From JAADHX01 sp964569385 (GTDB lineage Bacteria > Actinomycetota > Acidimicrobiia > Acidimicrobiales > Poriferisodalaceae), in contig CAZMUM010000024.1 in NCBI GenBank assembly GCA_964569385.1, positions 16,940-80,939 of the forward strand: 64,000 bases of DNA, read 5' to 3'. The notes beneath the pieces were generated by a model, which worked only from the letters and a program-made list of their open reading frames with translations, did no database searches and had not been told where the DNA came from. Each line of letters starts with the position of its first letter. Positions within the stretch are counted from its first letter, which is position 1. Positions 58,885 to 64,000 of the stretch are shown here, piece by piece. The translations under genes and the position numbers were made by a program.

Positions 58885-59798
58885 CAGCCGGGCTCGGCGA
58901 TCGCAGACAACCAACGAATCGTGTCGGCCCTAAGATCGGCCGGTTCGAGCACCTCGGCATGATCACGAAGACCAAGCAACCACGAGCGAAACGCGGGTCG
59001 GTTTCTGACGGGGACGCTAAACACGGCGGAGCCGTCGTCGTTGCGCTGCACAATGGCCTCCTCGCCGCGGAGCCTCGCCACCCGCCCAGCCGCGTGCTGG
59101 TCAATCCATACTCGAGCCACCGTCGCATCTCCCTCGCCGATGAGCAGCGGATCGAGCGGCATGATCTCGATCGAATCGAACGATTCGGGAAGGTCGTAAC
59201 TGGCCGATTCGCCGACCCTGACCTGGCCGTCAATCCGATCGATTCGGAAGGTCTTGGCCGCTACTCCGTCGTTGCCGTTGAGGTACCAGTTGCCGTCGCG
59301 GTAGAAGACCCCATAGCCGTCGAGCTCGCGCTGTTTACCGGCGTAAACGAACGACAACGGAGCCCGGGCCCGAATGGCGCTGTGAATGATGGGGAGCTGT
59401 CCCAACGACGGGAGTTCGGCGACCACCATCGGTGGAGCGTTAGAAGTGGCACCAAGTTTGGCCATGGCCTGGTCGTCCCAGGCTTCGTCGAGACGAATAG
59501 CCGAGGCCGCTAGCTGCAACGAAAGTTGCTCGGCTTCGGTAAGTCCAAGATCGGGTAGGAAGTAATCCTCAGGCCGCACCCGATATCGGGTCGACCCATT
59601 GGACGGCTCGATCGTTGTGTGGATCTCGACGCCCAATGACCGCAACAACGCCTTGTCTCGTTCGAACGACTTTCGAGTCGCTTCGGAACGTTCGCCATAG
59701 ATGGCGGACCTGGCGAGGATCTCCTCGAAGGTCAGAGGATGCTCAGCATCGAGCAACATCATTAGGAGTTCGGTGATGCGCTCGACTCGATCTACCAC
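58884..59798 (-). CDS. pafB: WYL-domain regulator PafB
   Basis: 304 residues from GTG 59798 (VVDRVERITELLMMLLDAEHPLTFEEILARSAIYGERSEATRKSFERDKALLRSLGVEIHTT). It is a HTH and WYL protein matching the family length; the open frame continues to 60029 without support. A WYL segment IHSAIRARAPLSFVYAGKQRELDGYGVFYRDGNWYLNG follows the helix-turn-helix. The pafB and pafC frames touch in a TGATG overlap, so they are translated together. The pair binds DNA as a heterodimer in mycobacteria; a single-stranded DNA ligand is proposed there. Confidence 0.86.
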   Translation of the reverse strand: MVDRVERITELLMMLLDAEHPLTFEEILARSAIYGERSEATRKSFERDKALLRSLGVEIHTTIEPSNGSTRYRVRPEDYFLPDLGLTEAEQLSLQLAASAIRLDEAWDDQAMAKLGATSNAPPMVVAELPSLGQLPIIHSAIRARAPLSFVYAGKQRELDGYGVFYRDGNWYLNGNDGVAAKTFRIDRIDGQVRVGESASYDLPESFDSIEIMPLDPLLIGEGDATVARVWIDQHAAGRVARLRGEEAIVQRNDDGSAVFSVPVRNRPAFRSWLLGLRDHAEVLEPADLRADTIRWLSAIAEPG

Positions 59799-59897
59799 TG
59801 CAACCAATGTTAGAAGCTCTAACGCCACACGCGGCCTCCAGGAGCGACCCAAACACTCGCAATATGACAATTTGTCGACTATCGTCATCAATTCGTC

Positions 59898-61244
59898 ATG
59901 AAACTCTTGCGCGGGCCGATTGGCATTGAACACATGCGTCCCCTCTCCCTCCCAAATTTTGCATTCCGCCTTGGGGTGGTTTGTGCGGTCCTCCTTGGTT
60001 CGTTCACGACATTTTCGACCCCGGCGCAAGCAGCGTCGACAACGGTGGCCATAGCGGCAACCGACGGCGGTTACTATCGCCTCGAGGCCGACGGCACGAT
60101 CGTCAGCTCCTCGGCGACCGATCTCGGCAGTTCAGGTGTGACTCAGCCAACGGCCATCGCTGCGACGCCCGTTGGGTCTGGCTACTGGGTCACCGGTTCG
60201 ACTGGACAGATCGATGCCTTCGGCGACGCGGCCCACTACGGCGACCTTTCGCAACTTCAACTTGCTCATCCCATCATTGCGATGGAGCCAACACCAACCG
60301 GTGGCGGATACTGGCTAGTGGGTGCAGATGGTGGCGTGTTTGCGTTCGGGGATGCAAGTTTCTACGGCTCGATGGGTGGCATCGCACTCGCGGCTGGCGT
60401 TGTCGGCATCGCATCGTCACCTACCGGAAACGGATATTGGCTTGTCGCGTCGGATGGCGGAGTGTTTACTTTCGGCGACGCCGAGTTCCTCGGATCGATG
60501 GGCGGGGTCCAGCTCAATCAGCCAGTCATCGGCATCTCGGGCACACCAAGCGGCAGCGGATATTTCATGGTGGCTTCCGACGGCGGAGTGTTCGCCTTTG
60601 GAAACGCGCCGTTCTTGGGTTCGGTCGGCGGCCAAGGTCGGACCGACTTCGTGGCCCTATCCCCCACACCAACTGGGGCCGGGTACGTCCTGGCATCGTT
60701 CACAGGCGAGGTTCTTAGCTTCGGCGATGGTGGTGTCACCAACGAGATAACTCCCTCGCCGCTACCGATTCCTCCAGCGGCGACGCCATACAGTTTCGAA
60801 GCCGACCTGCTCACCCGGGTCAATGCCGAACGAACCTTGCGCGGAATTCCGGCACTTACATGGGACCCTGACCTTGCCGCTATGGCGACCGAGTGGAGCT
60901 GGGAAATGTCGCGGTCTGGTTTGCGCCATAGCGATCTCGACTCACAGATCCTTCGACTCGAAGTTCAGCAGGTAGCCCTCGGCGAGAACATCTATTGGGG
61001 GTTCGACCAGTACGCGACGCCGGCCGCTGCTCACACGTGGTTCATGGGCAGCGCCGGTCACCGAACCGCTCTGCTCGAATCGGCGTACACCACCGCTGGC
61101 TTCGGGGTTGCCTGCGTCGATGGCGCTTTGTGGGTCACCCAGTTGTTCGCCAGACCCGCAGTTGCGGGCCAACCAACGTTCTCAGGAACTGCGCCGGCGT
61201 CACCCCGAGCCAACCTTTCTCAGCAGCCAACTGCGGGCTGCTGA
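59898..61244 (+). CDS. Secreted CAP-domain protein with N-terminal six-unit propeller-like repeats
   Basis: 448 residues; ATG 59934 may be the true start, since the signal peptide begins MRPLSLPNFAFRLGVVCAVLLGSF. Six GYWLVASDGGVFTFGDAEF-type repeats follow (about residues 58-295). A C-terminal CAP/SCP domain contains LTRVNAERTLRGIPALTWDPDLAAMATEWSWEMSRSGLRHSDL and YTTAGFGVACVDGALWVTQLFA. CAP domains often act as proteases or lipid binders. The repeats match those of the M23 protein at 8732, with the order of repeat and enzyme domain reversed. It is divergent from pafB by about 100 bases. Confidence 0.82.
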   Translation: MKLLRGPIGIEHMRPLSLPNFAFRLGVVCAVLLGSFTTFSTPAQAASTTVAIAATDGGYYRLEADGTIVSSSATDLGSSGVTQPTAIAATPVGSGYWVTGSTGQIDAFGDAAHYGDLSQLQLAHPIIAMEPTPTGGGYWLVGADGGVFAFGDASFYGSMGGIALAAGVVGIASSPTGNGYWLVASDGGVFTFGDAEFLGSMGGVQLNQPVIGISGTPSGSGYFMVASDGGVFAFGNAPFLGSVGGQGRTDFVALSPTPTGAGYVLASFTGEVLSFGDGGVTNEITPSPLPIPPAATPYSFEADLLTRVNAERTLRGIPALTWDPDLAAMATEWSWEMSRSGLRHSDLDSQILRLEVQQVALGENIYWGFDQYATPAAAHTWFMGSAGHRTALLESAYTTAGFGVACVDGALWVTQLFARPAVAGQPTFSGTAPASPRANLSQQPTAGC

Positions 61245-61245
61245 G

Positions 61246-62040
61246 TTACCGACCCTCGAACTTGGGGTCTCGACGTTCCATGAACGCCGAAACTGATTCC
61301 TTGAAGTCGTCGGTTCGAAACAGCGACATCACCTGAAGCAGAACGTGATGGCTGTGCGACTCGAAGTCTTGAGTTTGGCCATGTCGAAACAACCGCTTCA
61401 TGGCCTGAACCGCAAGCGGAGCGTTAGCCGTGATTTCGGCGGCCCACTCCTTGGCCACGGTGAGAACATCGTCGTCGCCGACCACCGTGTTCAACAAGCC
61501 AAGCTCTTTGGACTCAGATGCGTCAAGGTCGCGGCCCAGAAACCCGAGCTCGGTGGCCTTGGCCCAGCCAATGAGGCGTGGGAGGTACCAGGTGCCACCA
61601 GATTCGGGAACAACCCCACGTTTAGCGAAGCCAGGAATGAGCCTGGTCGACTCCCCGCCGATTCGCATGTCGCAACCAAGCGCTAGGTCGAGCCCATAGC
61701 CGGCTGCGGGCCCGTTGATAGCGCCAATAACAGGAGTGTCCATGTTGTGCAGAACGTTGGTCGGAAGAGTTCTCGTATGAGGAAGTGCGCCAGAAGTCGA
61801 GCCTGAGCCGATGCCAGTGCCAGAAGCCGCAGCCTTCATATCGAGGCCGCTACAGAATCCACGACCGGCACCTGTCAACACCACAGCGCGAACGTCGACG
61901 TCGGCGTCGGCCTCAAGGAATCGATCGGCCAATTCGTTTAGCATCTGACCTGTAATCGCGTTGAGGCGGTCCGGCCGGTTCAACGTGATGATTGCTACGT
62001 GATCTTCGACTTCGTACAAGACCTGATCTGGTTCAGACAC
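61246..62040 (-). CDS. Enoyl-CoA hydratase/isomerase family protein
   Basis: 264 residues from GTG 62040. Crotonase fold: VAIITLNRPDRLNAITGQMLNELADRFLEADADVDVRAVVLTGAGRGFCSGLDMKA and GAINGPAAGYGLDLALGCDMRI with oxyanion backbone positions; LIGWAKATELGFLGRDLDA follows. One of the two classical hydratase Glu residues is at TRLIPGFAKRGVVPESGGTW. It acts in fatty-acid or related CoA-ester metabolism; the exact reaction is unspecified. The nearby acyl-CoA synthetase is unlinked. Confidence 0.88.
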   Translation of the reverse strand: MSEPDQVLYEVEDHVAIITLNRPDRLNAITGQMLNELADRFLEADADVDVRAVVLTGAGRGFCSGLDMKAAASGTGIGSGSTSGALPHTRTLPTNVLHNMDTPVIGAINGPAAGYGLDLALGCDMRIGGESTRLIPGFAKRGVVPESGGTWYLPRLIGWAKATELGFLGRDLDASESKELGLLNTVVGDDDVLTVAKEWAAEITANAPLAVQAMKRLFRHGQTQDFESHSHHVLLQVMSLFRTDDFKESVSAFMERRDPKFEGR

Positions 62041-62177
62041 TCGGGCTCCTTGGCTTGGTTAGACGATCATGGCACCTTCTGGCCCGCTGTGAACACCTGA
62101 GGCGGCGGGTGACGAAACTTTGTCACACTCTGGGTTTCTCCGACTCTCAATAGTGGTAAGCAACTATTGGAGAACCC

Positions 62178-62474
62178 ATGAACAACGCCATCACGCTCGA
62201 ACTCGCCCGCTTCAAGGTGCCACCGGAGAACGTCAACGCGATGCTCGCCGATCGACCCGGAGCGATAGAACACATCTCGACCACATATCCTGCGTTTATC
62301 AGCAGCCGCCTGGTGCAGTTCGAAGCTGACGAGTTCATGGACATCGTCGAGTGGACGTCGCTCGAAGAGGCAAACAAGGCGGGCGAGGAAGTACCAGGGC
62401 TCCCCGAATGCCAGCCGTACTTTCGACACATGTCCGAGCTCGTTTCCATGGACCATGCCACCGTGGTCGCCTGA
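62178..62474 (+). CDS. Dimeric alpha/beta-barrel protein, antibiotic-biosynthesis-monooxygenase-like
   Basis: 98 residues: MNNAITLELARFKVPPENVN AMLADRPG and later FISSRLVQFEADEFMDIVEWTSLEEANKAGEEVPGLPECQPYFRHM, which fits the ABM/YciI-type ferredoxin-like barrel. A TTGGAGAA is near the start. It is followed by a sigma factor gene whose GTG lies just past the stop (TGAC GTG), so the two are probably coupled. A ligand-sensing role for the sigma factor is possible (inference). Confidence 0.75.
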   Translation: MNNAITLELARFKVPPENVNAMLADRPGAIEHISTTYPAFISSRLVQFEADEFMDIVEWTSLEEANKAGEEVPGLPECQPYFRHMSELVSMDHATVVA

Positions 62475-62475
62475 C

Positions 62476-63318
62476 GTGAGCGATCTCGACCTCACCGACT
62501 TGGCTGCCAAGGCCGCCGGCGGAGATCGGGACGCGCTCGAGGTGCTGTGTCGCGAGACGCAGCACCTCGTGTACCGCCTGTCGTTGCGGTTCTATTCGAG
62601 CCGACCCGATGCCGAAGACGCGACCCAGGACATCATGGTGAAGGTCATCACAAACCTCGGCAGCTTCGAGGGCAGGGCAAAGTTCACGACATGGGTCTAC
62701 ACGATTGCGTCACGTCACCTGCTCGCCTCCAAGCGAAAGGCCGTCGAAGACTCGATCGCCGGAGCCGAGCCGTTCGGTCAGTGGTTGGACGCCAATCTGG
62801 GTGGTGCAGAACCCGATATCGGAAGCGACATCGAGTACCAGGAGCTTTGCAGCGAGATTCGCCTCGGCTGCACTCACGGGATGCTTCTCTGTCTGAGCCG
62901 AGACCTCAGAATCGCCTACTTGCTGGGTGACCTCATCGGATTCACCGCTGTCGAGGCCGCCGAAGTCCTCGAAATCACGCCTGTGGCGTTCCGTCAGCGG
63001 CTCGCTCGGGCGCGGCGAATCATGCGGTCGGTGATCGAGAATCGTTGTGGGCTCATGTCGGAGTCGAACCCCTGCCGCTGCTCGATCCAGATTCGTCCGA
63101 GTTTCTCGGCCGGCATTCTCGATTCGGGCAACTTGACGTTCACCAAACACCCCGGCGTCGGCTCGCCGGTGAGCGTCGAATCGTTGAGCCGCGCTGCCGG
63201 TCAACTCGACAAGGTGGTAGCTGTCGCCGAGATCTTCCGCGCCCAACCCGACTACGCGGCTCCCGAGGAGGTCTGGGCCAATCTCCAACGCGCGTGCCCC
63301 GACCTGCTAGCCCCATGA
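62476..63318 (+). CDS. ECF-type RNA polymerase sigma factor with C-terminal Cys-rich extension
   Basis: 280 residues from GTG 62476. Region 2 is VYRLSLRFYSSRPDAEDATQDIMVKVITNLGSFEGRAKFTTWVYTIASRHLLA. Region 4 is AYLLGDLIGFTAVEAAEVLEITPVAFRQRLARARRIMRSV. There is no region 3 and no visible anti-sigma gene. After region 4 comes an 80-residue tail with CGLMSESNPCRCSIQI, a Cys pattern seen in some extended ECF groups that may sense metal or redox. Downstream frames overlap its 3' end. It is coupled to the ABM-like gene. Confidence 0.85.
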   Translation: MSDLDLTDLAAKAAGGDRDALEVLCRETQHLVYRLSLRFYSSRPDAEDATQDIMVKVITNLGSFEGRAKFTTWVYTIASRHLLASKRKAVEDSIAGAEPFGQWLDANLGGAEPDIGSDIEYQELCSEIRLGCTHGMLLCLSRDLRIAYLLGDLIGFTAVEAAEVLEITPVAFRQRLARARRIMRSVIENRCGLMSESNPCRCSIQIRPSFSAGILDSGNLTFTKHPGVGSPVSVESLSRAAGQLDKVVAVAEIFRAQPDYAAPEEVWANLQRACPDLLAP

Positions 63319-63609
63319 GCCGCTCGGTAGGGGATGCGGCGCGGACCGATGACTCCAGCCGAGGTTTTGACGCCATGAACCACATACGCCCTGACAAGCG
63401 CGCCAGCGCCGATCACCATACTGGCCGCACCGATGCCAGCAACAGGTTCGGGGAGGAGATCGAAGCGCATTGCGAACTCCTCGACGACGCGCGACCACAA
63501 GAAAATCAGTGGCGGACGGTTGACCGTGTGGCCCTCGTTCCGATCCGAGCGGTGTATCCAACTCATCAAGAAAGGACTCAGCGACACGGACCTCGCGGCG
63601 TGGGCTCAC
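63252..63609 (-). pseudogene. Frameshifted second gene of a two-gene TA-like module
   Basis: From GTG 63609, which overlaps the TGA of the small gene above (GTGA), the frame reads REVRVAESFLDELDTPLGSE and GPHGQPSATDFLV. Family-like sequence then continues one frame over as SRVVEEFAMRFDLLPEPVAG and AASMVIGAGALVRAYVVHGV. A single extra base in GTGGTCGC near 63495 (a doubled G) would explain the switch, so the gene looks broken. The C-terminal end runs into the sigma-factor coding region. I recognise this arrangement as a conserved actinobacterial pair of unknown function, in a toxin-antitoxin-like layout. Confidence 0.55.
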
Positions 63610-63794
63610 GAAGGTTCGGAGTTGAGCAACCCGTACTTGGCGACGATGCGCTGACTCTTCGCGTCGACCCGAGCCCGGAACTCGGGGTCGAGACCATCGA
63701 GCGAATCAAGAAACCCGTCGGCAACGACCCGTGCGCGCTCGTCGGGGCTCATCAGCTCCATCTCGGCTGCGGTCCAGACCTTCTGATGCGACAT
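63606..63794 (-). CDS. Small conserved hypothetical protein, first gene of the module
   Basis: 62 residues: MSHQKVWTAAEMELMSPDER, then ARVVADGFLDSLDGLDPEFR and ARVDAKSQRIVAKYGLLNSE. The VWTAxExExMSPxER opening recurs in small actinobacterial proteins upstream of a partner such as the one at 63609. It overlaps that partner's start by four bases. It may neutralise or fold with the partner; no DNA-binding motif is clear. Confidence 0.65.
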   Translation of the reverse strand: MSHQKVWTAAEMELMSPDERARVVADGFLDSLDGLDPEFRARVDAKSQRIVAKYGLLNSEPS

Positions 63795-63821
63795 GGGCTC
63801 AACCTACTCGGCGCCGGTTTT

Positions 63822-64000
63822 CTACGAAACTCGAGCCTCGGCCTGCGCCAGGTGGCCCCGGCCGAGCGCTAACCACATCATCGCTGCGGCGATGAGTTGC
63901 GCGACCCCAGCGGCGGCGAACGAGGAACGGACGCCATAGCGGGTAGCTAAGGCACCAGCGAACAGCGCGCCGACCACGATGATCCCTCTCGTGAAGATCC
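63822..64000 (-). CDS. MFS transporter, C-terminal end (5' part beyond the window)
   Basis: The minus strand is open from the right edge to TAG at 63822-63824. The 58 visible residues read IFTRGIIVVGALFAGALATRYGVRSSFAAAGVAQLIAAAMMWLALGRG and end HLAQAEARVS. The G-A-L-A-T-R-Y-G loop and the flanking two helices are typical of helices 11-12 of major-facilitator drug or metabolite transporters. The substrate cannot be inferred. Confidence 0.7.
   Translation of the reverse strand, partial: IFTRGIIVVGALFAGALATRYGVRSSFAAAGVAQLIAAAMMWLALGRGHLAQAEARVS

Noticed and set aside
62067..62510. 147-codon minus-strand frame opposite the ABM-like gene
   Set aside because: No motif, and the plus-strand frame has a ribosome binding site and a recognisable barrel pattern.
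63045..63872. 275-codon plus-strand frame over the sigma factor end and the small module
   Set aside because: It crosses two genes on other frames and strands; residues are Arg/Pro-rich with no family signal.
1..64000. tRNA, rRNA or riboswitch genes
   Set aside because: Intergenic gaps are short and none showed a cloverleaf or recognisable aptamer by eye; this was not a computed search.

Overview
The window looks like chromosome of a free-living actinobacterium, most like an Acidimicrobiia-type lineage. The reasons are several. Starts are often GTG and GC is fairly high by eye. There is a mycothiol-type amidase (Mca). There are three luciferase-like, probably F420-dependent oxidoreductases together with the F420 biosynthesis enzyme CofC. 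A PafB/PafC WYL pair is present. The imuA'-imuB / dnaE2 mutasome carries mycobacterial-type SOS boxes. Two secreted proteins carry the GYWLVASDGGVF-type repeats I associate with Acidimicrobiia. The class assignment is inference, because there is no rRNA here. I found no rRNA, tRNA, CRISPR array, transposase or integrase, and no gene-free stretch longer than about 300 bases. The longest gaps are 15185-15397 (packed with palindromes), 51155-51364 (two promoters back to back) and 33930-34132 (nothing recognised except the ribosome binding site of the next gene).

Layout. 1-8.5 kb: truncated PhoD-type phosphatase, geranylgeranyl-reductase-like flavoprotein, F420/LLM oxidoreductase, acyltransferase, HIT protein, Eis-like acetyltransferase, acyl-CoA synthetase, alpha/beta hydrolase. 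8.6-12.4 kb: envelope genes (M23 peptidase fused to a six-unit propeller-like repeat, LysM lipoprotein, PAP2 phosphatase) and methionine aminopeptidase. 12.4-21.4 kb: mixed housekeeping (two LLM oxidoreductases, Mug-type uracil glycosylase, MsrA, amidase, secreted nuclease, SCP2 protein, Mca) plus a small protein at 19247. 21.5-23.9 kb: NfeD-SPFH pair and an EamA transporter. 24.0-28.8 kb: a four-gene 2-oxoacid dehydrogenase operon (E1alpha, E1beta, E2, E3) with overlapping stop/start codons. 28.8-34.0 kb: PEBP lipoprotein, histone-deacetylase-like protein, a degenerate Glu/Leu-dehydrogenase-like protein, and a membrane-anchored M64-like peptidase.

34.1-42.1 kb is the DNA-damage region. dnaE2 and the translationally coupled chain imuA'-imuB-HAD hydrolase are each preceded by an SOS box, with a multi-pass membrane protein between them. 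42.2-51.2 kb: AAA/DUF4143 ATPase behind a perfect 14-bp inverted repeat, Nfu-N-like protein, PPK2, RNase HII, pentapeptide-repeat lipoprotein, cNMP-fold protein, a six-hairpin glycosidase-like protein, CofC, LmbE deacetylase and HU. 51.3-55.8 kb is accessory: TauE/SafE exporter with a leaderless promoter and operator-like palindrome, a small unknown gene, a RusA-type resolvase interrupted by an amber codon, a methyltransferase, and a LuxR regulator with a Tat-exported beta-helix protein enclosed by a 35-bp direct repeat. 55.8-64 kb: AlaX-type editing protein, 2OG-Fe(II) oxygenase, hexapeptide acyltransferase, PafC and PafB, a repeat-plus-CAP secreted protein, enoyl-CoA hydratase, an ABM-like protein with an extracytoplasmic-type sigma factor, a two-gene module whose second gene is frameshifted, and the 3' end of an MFS transporter.

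Themes. A 48-bp hairpin element occurs three times, each just after a stop codon, in the same orientation relative to the genes and with one compensatory base-pair change. Two damage-response circuits (SOS boxes and PafBC) lie in the same window. Several promoters are built around perfect palindromes. The accessory stretch at 51-56 kb shows the clearest signs of recent rearrangement.
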